Source: Bacteroidota bacterium (GTDB lineage: Bacteria > Bacteroidota > Bacteroidia > Chitinophagales > Chitinophagaceae). Taken from it: a DNA stretch of 64,000 nt. The translations under genes and the position numbers were made by a program. The notes under the pieces were generated by a model. That model saw only the letters and a list, made by a program, of their open reading frames with translations. It was not told the origin of the DNA and did no database searches. Of this stretch, positions 34,800 to 42,940 are shown piece by piece. The DNA lies in NCBI GenBank assembly GCA_018267955.1, contig JAFDXL010000009.1, forward strand, positions 124,001 to 188,000. Reading direction: 5' to 3'. Numbering within the stretch: position 1 is the first letter of the stretch; each line of letters begins with the position of its first letter.

Positions 34800-35234
34800 A
34801 TGCGATTCAGGATTTTAATGGTAACAAATAAAGAAGGAAGCCAATATGCAGATGCTGAAATGCTCAAGGAACGGGGCTTCCTGGTATATAATTGCACCGA
34901 CACGGTAGTAAACGGGATGATATCTGAGGTAAAACCCGATGTTGTTTTTATCAACCCTGAATCTCCCGACCTCCACATAACCAAAGTGTACCATAGTCTT
35001 TTAAAAGATAAAGAGCTGGCAAATATTCCGGTTATCTATGCGTTGAATGAAGATGATCTTTACCTGGTAAGTTGCCAGAGAAATTCGCGTAATAAAAGGA
35101 ATGTCACCACCGACAATGTAATGGATGGTATAAGAATGTCATTGGCACCTGCTATAGACAAGCGTGCAAAAGAACCGCTGAAACTGTTAAGCAGGCAAGT
35201 AGACCTTTGGCCGGCAAATGTACATGTAGCTTAG
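34800..35234 (+). CDS. Hypothetical protein with a receiver-like fold lacking the phospho-Asp
   Basis: The 144-aa soluble protein begins RFRILMVTNKEGSQYADAEMLKERG, followed by VKPDVVFINPESPD where a receiver would have PDVVLLD-MP, and NIPVIYAL. The order of strands and helices resembles a response-regulator receiver. Asn replaces the phospho-acceptor Asp and the N-terminal acidic pair is missing. It is probably a pseudo-receiver; the role is unknown. About 274 noncoding AT-rich bases lie upstream with no gene I can see. Confidence 0.65.
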   Translation: MRFRILMVTNKEGSQYADAEMLKERGFLVYNCTDTVVNGMISEVKPDVVFINPESPDLHITKVYHSLLKDKELANIPVIYALNEDDLYLVSCQRNSRNKRNVTTDNVMDGIRMSLAPAIDKRAKEPLKLLSRQVDLWPANVHVA

Positions 35235-35530
35235 CGTATTTTATATCCCGGTTTTTGCTCCAGGTAATTACAGTCGCTCACGTCACCAACTCTCAATCTG
35301 AATGGTATTTTGGTGATCTTTTCCAGTTTATTTTCCTGCCTGCAAAAGAAGGGAAGTCTTTGCGTGGCATAGTAAGCTGGTAGTGGCGCGAATAAGAAAG
35401 CCCTATTCGCATTTATTGTATATATGGACTGCTTCTTTGGGTGATCGTTTTTTAAAGAGTCTGCCATATTCTGGGCAATTGCAGCATTACAAAACGAACC
35501 TGTGAGCAATAAGAAGCATACTTTCTTCAT
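35231..35530 (-). CDS. Small secreted hypothetical protein
   Basis: The ~99-aa protein begins with a signal peptide (MKKVCFLLLTGSFCNAAIA) from the ATG at 35530. That ATG overlaps the doxX stop by one base (TGATG), so it is translationally coupled to doxX. The mature ~80 residues have two Cys (FFCRQE, SDCNYL) and no motif I recognise. Confidence 0.7.
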   Translation of the reverse strand: MKKVCFLLLTGSFCNAAIAQNMADSLKNDHPKKQSIYTINANRAFLFAPLPAYYATQRLPFFCRQENKLEKITKIPFRLRVGDVSDCNYLEQKPGYKIR

Positions 35531-35937
35531 CACGATTTATCAATAGAATAGGAGCCGGGCCCCATAATAAATAATGCAAGAAATACTGTTGCTAGTTCTA
35601 TTGCTTCTGTGGCATCTGAGAGTCCACGCGCGCCCGTTAATAATTTTGCTGTTGCCACTATCATATTAAACAGCAACAGAAAACAAACAGGTCGAAAGAA
35701 TAATCCAAGTAATAAAAACAGTCCGCCAATGCTTTCTGTTATAGCGCTCATAAATCCCCAAAATGTATAGCCAAAGTGTATGCCTACCAGCTCTATTGCG
35801 CTACCCAATTTTTCCCATTTTTCCGGGCCGCCCGATAGTTTGGGATACCCATGCAGCATCATCATAACGCCGATACCGATGCGAAGTAGCAACAAAGCTG
35901 TATTGGTATATTTACCAAGTTTAGTAAAAAGGGGCAT
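35530..35937 (-). CDS. DoxX family membrane protein
   Basis: The 135-aa protein has four hydrophobic helices. It carries the family features LLLRIGIGVMMMLHGYPKL, FWGFMSAITESIGGLFLLLGLF and a C-terminal MGPGSYSID. DoxX-type proteins are associated with redox and thiosulfate or quinone processes in some organisms; the role here is unknown. It overlaps the next gene by one base. Confidence 0.88.
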   Translation of the reverse strand: MPLFTKLGKYTNTALLLLRIGIGVMMMLHGYPKLSGGPEKWEKLGSAIELVGIHFGYTFWGFMSAITESIGGLFLLLGLFFRPVCFLLLFNMIVATAKLLTGARGLSDATEAIELATVFLALFIMGPGSYSIDKS

Positions 35938-36019
35938 TCAGAAAAGGTTGATCAAGTTGTGTAAATGAATAGAAAGCAATTTACAAAACTTCGGGTTAAA
36001 CCGGCCAACAGCAGCTGCA

Positions 36020-36193
36020 TTATTGTAACCTCGTCGCAGCGTACCTGGCACACTCAATATTCATAGAATGAAAATGCCTGCAATGCTTGCAGTAAGCATT
36101 GCTCCCGGCAACATTGTTGCTTCTTGTGGCCGACGGAATCATCATAACGCCACCCGTCAGTAAAAAAACTGAAATTGTTATGAGTAATTTCAT
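36020..36193 (-). CDS. Putative small secreted protein
   Basis: The 57-residue frame from the ATG at 36193 has a plausible signal sequence (MKLLITISVFLLTGGVMMI) and a CKHCRHFH motif followed by one more Cys. No family is recognised; the frame is short and could be fortuitous. A different frame over the same bases has no signal sequence and is less convincing. Confidence 0.4.
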   Translation of the reverse strand: MKLLITISVFLLTGGVMMIPSATRSNNVAGSNAYCKHCRHFHSMNIECARYAATRLQ

Positions 36194-36225
36194 AGCTGTA
36201 ACCTTTTTGACTCCGAACAAAATAT

Positions 36226-37317
36226 TTAAATATTTTCATATTTCATAGTGTTTTTCCGCGGTAGTAACAATCTTTTAATATGCAGGTTGGCCGGATGCTC
36301 GAAGAGCAGGTAAATGATAATGGATAGAATGAGCGTTATACAGAATTCACTTACTACAAGGACGTCATACCTAATGCCGGTGAAGAGATTGGTAAACGCA
36401 TGTGCGGGCCCTATGATAAGCATATGCAACAGGTAAAAGGTATAAGAACTTTTGCCGAAGAGATTCATTGAATTTCCTGACAGAAAACGAGATACGGCTG
36501 TGTTTTCTGTGCACAAACCTCTATAGAACACCACAACGGGAAAGGGAAGTGCAATATTAAATAGCATTTGCGTAGTCATAAGCCTTATTGTGCCATGCAA
36601 TAGCAAGGTGCCGCCAATGCAAAGGATCACAAGTAAGATGCCCGTTAGTCCCATGTAAGTGTAATTGCCGGTTTTTCGAACACTGATCTTGCCTGTGAGG
36701 AAGCGCATTCCCAGGGCTACACCCATGTAAAATTCAAAGAACCTACCTATGTAAGTAAGCATGAACATGTAATGGTTGGCGACAAAAACATTGGGCTTAT
36801 TATCCCTTAAAAGCAAAATGGTTGAAAGTACCACTATGTAGATCACCAACGGAGACCACACTCCGTATTTTCTGATCAGTAAAAAAATGATGGGTGCAGA
36901 TAGGTAAAAACATTCTTCTACCGTTAAAGACCAGCTGGGGCTGATGGCAATATCTCCGTAATTGAAAAGGCTATGTGTCAGGGTATAATTTTCAACGATG
37001 TAGCCCAGGTTATGCGGAGCGGATGTGATCAATACGATGGTTACCAGGAAAAAGTACACCGGGTAAATACGTGCGAAACGCCTGATAAAATATTTTGCAA
37101 ACCAATCTTCAGAAAATGAAAAGTCGTTGTAGTATCTGTAAGTAATGAGAAACCCGCTAAGTACAAAAAAAAGCGATACCCCGGAGCTGAAGCCTGCCTG
37201 CAGGTATTGAAAAAATGGAAAGTAAAGGTGCAATGGCAAATGGTTAAAGAAAACCATAAAGGCTGCTATAGCCCTGATGCCCGTCAATGCTCTGAATTGT
37301 TGTTGGTCGTACGCCAT
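36226..37317 (-). CDS. Acyltransferase 3 family (OafA/YrhL-like) membrane protein
   Basis: The 363-aa protein has about ten TM helices. It begins QFRALTGIRAIAAFMVFFNHL, with the conserved family Arg and the His in helix 1, then FFVLSGFLITYRYYNDFSF and RRFARIYPVYF. WSLTVEECFYL is also conserved. The family O-acylates sugars of LPS, exopolysaccharide or antibiotics at the inner membrane; the acceptor is not predictable. No polysaccharide genes are adjacent. Confidence 0.92.
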   Translation of the reverse strand: MAYDQQQFRALTGIRAIAAFMVFFNHLPLHLYFPFFQYLQAGFSSGVSLFFVLSGFLITYRYYNDFSFSEDWFAKYFIRRFARIYPVYFFLVTIVLITSAPHNLGYIVENYTLTHSLFNYGDIAISPSWSLTVEECFYLSAPIIFLLIRKYGVWSPLVIYIVVLSTILLLRDNKPNVFVANHYMFMLTYIGRFFEFYMGVALGMRFLTGKISVRKTGNYTYMGLTGILLVILCIGGTLLLHGTIRLMTTQMLFNIALPFPVVVFYRGLCTENTAVSRFLSGNSMNLFGKSSYTFYLLHMLIIGPAHAFTNLFTGIRYDVLVVSEFCITLILSIIIYLLFEHPANLHIKRLLLPRKNTMKYENI

Positions 37318-37401
37318 CCCTGTTAGTAGCTAACAGGAACACAGAAGATTTTTTAGAAAACGGCAGTAGTAAACATAGCGGTTGTAATAAAAATACAAAA
37401 A

Positions 37402-37917
37402 TCAATTGGATTTTAGTAATCCATAATAATTCAGATCTATTAGCGTGCCATCGCTCTTCATGTGATCCTCGCGCAAAATGCCTTCCAGCTTAAAACCATT
37501 CCTTAGCACCAGGTTATTGCTTTTTATATTATCTATACCTATCCTGCAGTAGATCTTATTAAGGCCCAGGTCATTAAATGCAATGTTGATGGTTTCTTTT
37601 ATAGCCTTGTTCATGATCCCTTTGCCCTCTTCATCTTTGTCAATAAAATATCCCAGCTCACATTTACGGGTTTTAGGGTCTATATTTTTAATAAAAACAA
37701 GGCCTATGATTTTTGCTTCGTCGTTCTCTACCAGTAAAGTGTACAGTTCACCTTTTTCCAGCAATACCTGGTACATCTTTATAGATTCAGCGGTGATGTC
37801 GGGTGTCGCTGTTTTCTCCAGTGTAACAGGGAAATAATCGGCAAGGCGATCTTTGTTCTTTTGGATCAGGTCATAAAAGGCATCCCGGTCACTGATGGTG
37901 ATGTGTCTGAATTTCAT
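37402..37917 (-). CDS. GNAT-family N-acetyltransferase
   Basis: The 171-aa RimL-type protein has the start MKFRHITISDRDAFYDLI, the core strand CELGYFIDKDEEGKGIMNKAI (acetyl-CoA site EGKGIM) and NLVLRNGFKLEGILRE near the C-terminus. It lacks signal or membrane parts. The substrate is unknown. Confidence 0.88.
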   Translation of the reverse strand: MKFRHITISDRDAFYDLIQKNKDRLADYFPVTLEKTATPDITAESIKMYQVLLEKGELYTLLVENDEAKIIGLVFIKNIDPKTRKCELGYFIDKDEEGKGIMNKAIKETINIAFNDLGLNKIYCRIGIDNIKSNNLVLRNGFKLEGILREDHMKSDGTLIDLNYYGLLKSN

Positions 37918-37985
37918 GTGACTCTCTCTTAGTTGCCACTAATTTACTAATTAACATTTAGATATATATTATAATCTACATTAAA

Positions 37986-38020
37986 AAAAGAACCTCATCC
38001 GTTACGGATGAGGTTCTTTT
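37986..38020 (-). terminator. Intrinsic terminator of ndk
   Basis: Perfect 16-bp stem (AAAAGAACCTCATCCG/CGGATGAGGTTCTTTT) with a TTA loop; a seven-T run follows on the minus strand. It is 20 bases past the ndk stop. Confidence 0.92.
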
Positions 38021-38039
38021 AAGAAAGTTTAATTACTAA

Positions 38040-38456
38040 TTAGAATTGTTCCAGTCCGTTAAAGAAGAAGCTGCCTTCTATAGCCGCGTTTTCGTCGCTA
38101 TCAGAACCGTGTACCGCGTTTTCGCCTATTGATGTAGCATATTTTTTGCGGATAGTGCCTTCTTCAGCCTGTGCAGGGTTAGTAGCACCTATCAGCGTAC
38201 GGAAATCGGCAACAGCATTGTCTTTTTCAAGAATAGCTGCTACGATAGGGCCGCTGCTCATAAATTCGCAAAGCTCGCCGTAAAAAGGGCGCTCTTTATG
38301 CACTTCATAAAATTTACCGGCCTGGTCCATAGTAAGGCGGGTATATTTCATAGCTACGATACGGAAGCCTGCTGCGTTGATCATTTGCAGGATATTTCCT
38401 ATGTTGCCGGCCTTAACTGCATCCGGCTTGATCATTGTGAAAGTACGATTAGACAT
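38040..38456 (-). CDS. ndk: Nucleoside diphosphate kinase
   Basis: Ndk transfers the gamma-phosphate between nucleoside triphosphates and diphosphates. The 138-aa protein has the start [17 protein letters not shown], the Arg/Thr nucleotide site region [17 protein letters not shown] and the catalytic His in NAVHGSDS. Length and motifs are normal. A TACCTTTG -7 box lies at 38488-38495 on the minus strand. Confidence 0.97.
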   Translation of the reverse strand: MSNRTFTMIKPDAVKAGNIGNILQMINAAGFRIVAMKYTRLTMDQAGKFYEVHKERPFYGELCEFMSSGPIVAAILEKDNAVADFRTLIGATNPAQAEEGTIRKKYATSIGENAVHGSDSDENAAIEGSFFFNGLEQF

Positions 38457-38487
38457 ATAGATTTTGAATATTTCTGATTTGACGGCG

Positions 38488-38495
38488 CAAAGGTA
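38488..38495 (-). promoter_or_regulatory. TAnnTTTG -7 promoter element of ndk
   Basis: On the minus strand TACCTTTG, 31 bases before the ATG at 38456. There is no clear -33 element. Confidence 0.5.
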
Positions 38496-38602
38496 GGTTA
38501 AATTTGACTAGGTAACGCTGTTTTTTTGGCTTTTCACTGTGTATTACTAATGTTTAACTGTAAATTAGCGCCTTCCTGATTATAGGGGGTTACTTAAGAT
38601 TA

Positions 38603-39607
38603 TTGATGTTACCAATACAAGACGTACTACCATTATTACAAACACCGCGCAGGATATTTATTACAACGCATCATAAGCCCGATGGCGATGCTATTGGTAG
38701 TATCATGGCGCTGTATCATTACCTCACGGCCAAAGGTCATAAGGCTACACCGGTTATCACCAGTGAAATGCCCGATTTCCTTACCTGGATGCCGGGAGCC
38801 GAGGATCATATTATCAATTACGAAGCGGAATCAAAAAAGGCAGAAGCGGCTTTAAATGATGCAGAGATCATTTTCGGCCTCGATTTTAATGATTTCAGCA
38901 GGACCAAGCACCTGGAGCAACAGCTGGCAAACGCATCGCAGCCCAAAGTGCTGATAGATCATCACCTTTTTCCCAAGCCGGTTTGGGATTATGGTATCAG
39001 CATACCTGACAAAAGCAGCACTTGCGAAATGGTGTATGATTTCATCAACCTGTGCGAAGACAATGCTTTGATCTCAGTGCCGATGGCTGAGTGCCTGTAT
39101 ACCGGCGTTATGACGGATACTGGTTCGTTCAGGTTCCCGGTAACGACATCTGCAGTTCACCTGATGGTTGCAGACCTGATATCTAAAGGGTTGGAACATA
39201 GCCACATACACGAAAAAGTGTACGATTCCTGGAGTATTAAGCGCATGCAATTCCTGGGCTATGTATTGCTGGAGAAGATGGAGATATTTCCTAAATATAA
39301 TGCAGGGCTTATTTGCCTTACCCGCAAAGACCTGAAACTATTTGAAGTAACTACAGGCGATACGGAAGGGTTAGTTAATTATCCTTTAAGTATTGGTTCC
39401 GTAAGATTTGCTACCCTGATAACGGAGCGTAGTGATGAAGTAAAGCTCTCTTTCAGAAGCAAGGGCGACTTTGATGTAAGTGACTTTGCCCGAAAACATT
39501 TTAACGGCGGAGGACACTTTAATGCGTCCGGCGGAAGGTCTACTTCTTCTTTTCTTGACACAGTATCTTATTTTAAGCAAATTTTATCCGATATTCACCC
39601 CCGATAA
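38603..39607 (+). CDS. DHH/DHHA1 phosphoesterase, NrnA-like (oligoribonuclease / pAp phosphatase)
   Basis: The 334-aa protein has the DHH-family metal motifs FITTHHKPDGDAIGS, IIFGLDFNDF, VLIDHHLFP and the Asp in TGVMTDTGSFRF, plus the DHHA1 substrate motif FNGGGHFNASGG. NrnA-type enzymes degrade short RNA oligonucleotides and dephosphorylate 3'-phosphoadenosine 5'-phosphate in the cytosol. It is first in a plus-strand run that continues with four FKBP genes, 11 bases away. Confidence 0.9.
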   Translation: MMLPIQDVLPLLQTPRRIFITTHHKPDGDAIGSIMALYHYLTAKGHKATPVITSEMPDFLTWMPGAEDHIINYEAESKKAEAALNDAEIIFGLDFNDFSRTKHLEQQLANASQPKVLIDHHLFPKPVWDYGISIPDKSSTCEMVYDFINLCEDNALISVPMAECLYTGVMTDTGSFRFPVTTSAVHLMVADLISKGLEHSHIHEKVYDSWSIKRMQFLGYVLLEKMEIFPKYNAGLICLTRKDLKLFEVTTGDTEGLVNYPLSIGSVRFATLITERSDEVKLSFRSKGDFDVSDFARKHFNGGGHFNASGGRSTSSFLDTVSYFKQILSDIHPR

Positions 39608-39618
39608 TTTAAAAATCA

Positions 39619-40521
39619 ATGATAAATAAGTTAACAACAGCAGCATTAAGTATTGCAGTTATCAGTTTCAGCGCATGTTCTAACAAAGGCGGAAGCGGAG
39701 ATTATGAAAAAACCAAAGACGGCCTTGAGTACAAGATCGTAAAAGATGTAAAAGAAGGTACCAACCCCGGCGATAGTGATATAGTAAAAGTAAAACTGCG
39801 CATGTACTACATGGAGCCAGGCAAAAAAGATACGCTGCTGCAGGATATGGTGCAGATGAATGGTGGTCAGCCATTGGAGATCCCTGTTGCTATGCCAATG
39901 CCATTTAAAGGTTACTGGCCTGCCGGGTTGAAATTCATGACCGCCGGCGATAGCGCTGTCTTCCGCACACCGATTGATACATTTAAGAAGTATTCGCAGG
40001 GACAACCGTTACCTCCTTTCATGAACAGCAAAGGTTACATAGCTACTTCTGTTGTACTTGTATCATTCAAGCCTGAAGCGGAGATGAAAAAAGAACAGGA
40101 AGCTAAGTCTGCAGCTCAGAAGGAAACAGATGATAAACTGCTACAGGATTATTTTACAAAAAATAACCTGAAACCAAATAAAACTGCATCAGGTTTATAC
40201 TATATCATAGATAAAGAAGGAACAGGCGCTACACCGCAGGTTGGCCAGAATGTAACTGTAAACTATACAGGTAAAACATTAGACGGCACTCCGTTCGATT
40301 CAAACGTAGATCCGGCTTTCAAACACGTAGAGCCGTTTACATTCCCAGCAGGTAAAGGCCAGATGATACCTGGATGGGACGAAGGTGTAATGTTGCTGAA
40401 AAAAGGCAGCAAAGCAAGGTTGTTTATTCCTTCACCTTTGGCATATGGCGCTCAAGGTAGCCAGGCATTACCTCCAAACTCTATTTTGGTTTTCAATTTA
40501 GAAGTAACAGATATTAAATAA
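39619..40521 (+). CDS. FKBP-type peptidyl-prolyl isomerase lipoprotein, copy 1
   Basis: The 300-aa protein has a lipoprotein signal (ISFSAC, Cys20). An N-terminal FKBP-like but divergent domain spans ~30-150 (VKVKLRMYYMEPGKKDT, FMTAGDSAVFRTPID). After a Lys/Glu-rich helix comes a canonical FKBP domain at ~190-300 (VNYTGKTLDGTPFDSN, GKGQMIPGWDEGVMLLKKGSKARLFIPSPLAYG, landmarks only). It probably helps fold periplasmic or surface proteins. It is the first of four tandem paralogues. Confidence 0.92.
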   Translation: MINKLTTAALSIAVISFSACSNKGGSGDYEKTKDGLEYKIVKDVKEGTNPGDSDIVKVKLRMYYMEPGKKDTLLQDMVQMNGGQPLEIPVAMPMPFKGYWPAGLKFMTAGDSAVFRTPIDTFKKYSQGQPLPPFMNSKGYIATSVVLVSFKPEAEMKKEQEAKSAAQKETDDKLLQDYFTKNNLKPNKTASGLYYIIDKEGTGATPQVGQNVTVNYTGKTLDGTPFDSNVDPAFKHVEPFTFPAGKGQMIPGWDEGVMLLKKGSKARLFIPSPLAYGAQGSQALPPNSILVFNLEVTDIK

Positions 40522-40544
40522 GGCATTAACTGCTCGCAGTATCA

Positions 40545-41429
40545 ATGAAACAAACAGGAATAATACTATTCTGTGCCGGGCTGTTATTGCTGGGTGCTTG
40601 TAATACCGCCAGGAAAACGTCTTCTAAAGCGGCGTTTAAAACAACTCCTGGTGGCATTAAATATCGCATGTTGTACGATAAGCCCGGTTCCAATGCTGCG
40701 GTAGGGGATTTGATGGAATTGGATATCAGGACCAGCATTAATGATAGCCTGGTATTCAGTTCTAAGAATATCAACGAAGGCAGACCTGTGAAGTTACCTT
40801 TGAATAAGCCTAAATTTAACGGAGACCTTGCGGAAGCCCTTGCGTTAATGAGCCCTGGCGATAGCATGATCGCTATGGTTTCTGTGGATTCATTAAAAGC
40901 TGCGGGCCAGCGTACACAGCCCTGGATGAAGGATGGTGGCAACATTACCTATGTGATACGTATGTATTCTGTTTTATCGAAAGAAGAAATAGAAAAGAAA
41001 GAGAAAGAGGGCAGCAGTGCGCAGATGTCGGCTGACGATAAACAATTGCAGCAATACTTTGCCAAACATGGCATTAAGCCTATGAAAACTGCCAGCGGTT
41101 TGTATTATACTATAAATACGCCAGGCTCGGGTGCAAACGCAAAATCAGGGCAATCTGTCTATGTTAATTATACCGGGCATACGATGGATGGCAATGTATT
41201 CGACTCTAATCTTGACCCTAAGTTCAATCACGTAGAGCCGCTGGTATTCCCGGTGGGCGAGGGGCGTGTGATCAAAGGCTGGGACGAAGGGCTCCTGTTG
41301 TTGAATAAAGGTGCAAAGGCCAGTTTTTATATTCCTTCCCCGTTAGCATACGGAGAGAATAGCCCAAGCGCTGCTATACCTGCAAATTCAATATTGATAT
41401 TTGACGTAGAATTATTAGATATTAAATAA
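40545..41429 (+). CDS. FKBP-type peptidyl-prolyl isomerase lipoprotein, copy 2
   Basis: The 294-aa protein has a lipobox LLGAC (Cys19). It has the same two-part layout as copy 1: a divergent N-terminal domain (LMSPGDSMIAMVSVDSL), a charged linker (KEEIEKKEKEGSS) and a catalytic FKBP domain (YVNYTGHTMDGNVFDSN, IKGWDEGLLLLNKGAK). It lies 23 bases after copy 1. Confidence 0.92.
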   Translation: MKQTGIILFCAGLLLLGACNTARKTSSKAAFKTTPGGIKYRMLYDKPGSNAAVGDLMELDIRTSINDSLVFSSKNINEGRPVKLPLNKPKFNGDLAEALALMSPGDSMIAMVSVDSLKAAGQRTQPWMKDGGNITYVIRMYSVLSKEEIEKKEKEGSSAQMSADDKQLQQYFAKHGIKPMKTASGLYYTINTPGSGANAKSGQSVYVNYTGHTMDGNVFDSNLDPKFNHVEPLVFPVGEGRVIKGWDEGLLLLNKGAKASFYIPSPLAYGENSPSAAIPANSILIFDVELLDIK

Positions 41430-41449
41430 CTTACTAAAAAGCGTACATA

Positions 41450-41917
41450 ATGAAAAAACTATTAGGCCTGCTTTCACTGGTATCTATTTCGTTTGTGTCT
41501 TTTGCGCAAACCCAGGCAGAAAAAGATGATGCTATCCTGCAAAAGTATTTTGCGGAGCATAAGATCAAAGCTACCAAAACACCTTCGGGTTTGTATTATG
41601 TAGTAAATCAAAAAGGTAGCGGCGAAAATGCTAAACCGGGGCAAAATGTTACGGTTAACTATACCGGTAAACTGCTTGATGGTAAACCATTTGATTCTAA
41701 CGTAGATCCGCAGTTTAATCATGTGCAGCCCTTTTCGTTTACTTTAGGCAACCACCAGGTGATCTCCGGCTGGGATGAAGGCATAGCCCATTATAACAAA
41801 GGCGCTAAAGGAACGCTGTACGTACCATCTACACTTGGATACGGCCCACAGGCCCGTGGCCCTTTGCCGGCCAATGCGATCATGATATTTGATGTAGAAC
41901 TGGTTGACGCCAAATAA
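41450..41917 (+). CDS. FKBP-type peptidyl-prolyl isomerase, copy 3 (single domain)
   Basis: The 155-aa protein has a Sec signal peptide (MKKLLGLLSLVSISFVSFA) with no lipobox. A short helical segment (DDAILQKYFAEHKIKA) precedes one canonical FKBP domain (VNYTGKLLDGKPFDSN, ISGWDEGIAHYNKGAKGT). It lacks the divergent N-terminal domain of its neighbours, so it resembles a trimmed copy. Confidence 0.93.
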   Translation: MKKLLGLLSLVSISFVSFAQTQAEKDDAILQKYFAEHKIKATKTPSGLYYVVNQKGSGENAKPGQNVTVNYTGKLLDGKPFDSNVDPQFNHVQPFSFTLGNHQVISGWDEGIAHYNKGAKGTLYVPSTLGYGPQARGPLPANAIMIFDVELVDAK

Positions 41918-41944
41918 TTTTCAGAAGTAAATATTTAAAAATAG

Positions 41945-42940
41945 ATGAATAAGTCATTGAAGGCATTATGCCTGCTATCTCTCGCAGTAACAACAACTGG
42001 TTATGCGCAGAAAAAGAAACCTACCGAAAAGCCTGCTGCCACTAAAGAAAGCAAAACTGAGAAAAACAATAACGAAGGCTTTTCTAAAGCTCCCAGTGGT
42101 ATGTTATATAAGATCGTTAGTCATGGTACCGGCACAAAGAAGCCTGTTCCTACAGATTTTATTTCCATCCACATGATGTATAAACTTGGCGATAGTGTAT
42201 TGTTCAGCACCAGGCAGATGATGAATGGCCAGCCTGCAGAAATACAGATGCAGCCAATAACACCCGGCGATATTGCAGAAGGTTATACCTACATGGTTGC
42301 CGGCGATAGCGCTATTTTCAAGGTATATATAGATAGCCTGGCTAAGCTTCCCGGTTTCCAGGTACAGCCCTGGATGAAAACTGGCGTAGGGCAGACCATC
42401 GACTATTATACCACACTGGTAGCTGTAAAAACGCAGGCAGAGAAGCAAGCAGAAATGAAAATGCAGGCCGAACAGCAAATATCTATAGATGATGAAAAAC
42501 TGCAGGCTTATTTCAAAGAAAAGAACCTGAAGCCTAGCAAAACTGCATCTGGCATGTATTATACTATAGAAAAGCAGGGCGCAGGTGCACAGGCTAATAT
42601 GGGAGATACTGCTGTTGTGAATTATACGGGTAAAACATTAGAGGGTAAACCGTTCGATTCCAACACCGATCCGCAATTTGGCCACGTTCAGCCTTTTTCA
42701 TTCCCTGTAGGTATGGGTATGGTGATAAAAGGCTGGGATGAAGCTTTCCTGCTTTTTAAAGTAGGTACTAAAGGAACTATTTATATACCATCAGGTTTAG
42801 CTTACGGTCCTAACAGCCCTGATCCTAATCGTATTCCTGCTAATGGTATTCTTATTTTTGATGTGGAGCTCAAGGATGTAAAAGCATTAAATAGCGCTCC
42901 CAGGCAAATGAATAAAACAGAAGCTAAGAAAAAAGGTTAA
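41945..42940 (+). CDS. FKBP-type peptidyl-prolyl isomerase, copy 4
   Basis: The 331-aa protein has a signal peptide (SLKALCLLSLAVTTTGYA) and a Lys/Glu/Thr-rich stretch. A divergent N-terminal FKBP-like domain (YMVAGDSAIFKVYIDSL) and a canonical C-terminal FKBP domain (VVNYTGKTLEGKPFDSN, IKGWDEAFLLFKVGTK) follow. The C-terminus has a basic tail (MNKTEAKKKG). Its stop TAA shares its last A with the ATG of the following peptidase gene. Confidence 0.92.
   Translation: MNKSLKALCLLSLAVTTTGYAQKKKPTEKPAATKESKTEKNNNEGFSKAPSGMLYKIVSHGTGTKKPVPTDFISIHMMYKLGDSVLFSTRQMMNGQPAEIQMQPITPGDIAEGYTYMVAGDSAIFKVYIDSLAKLPGFQVQPWMKTGVGQTIDYYTTLVAVKTQAEKQAEMKMQAEQQISIDDEKLQAYFKEKNLKPSKTASGMYYTIEKQGAGAQANMGDTAVVNYTGKTLEGKPFDSNTDPQFGHVQPFSFPVGMGMVIKGWDEAFLLFKVGTKGTIYIPSGLAYGPNSPDPNRIPANGILIFDVELKDVKALNSAPRQMNKTEAKKKG

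Noticed and set aside
36054-36239. 61-codon minus-strand frame
   Set aside because: It overlaps the frame at 36020-36193, which has a signal sequence; the 61-codon frame shows no protein-like features.
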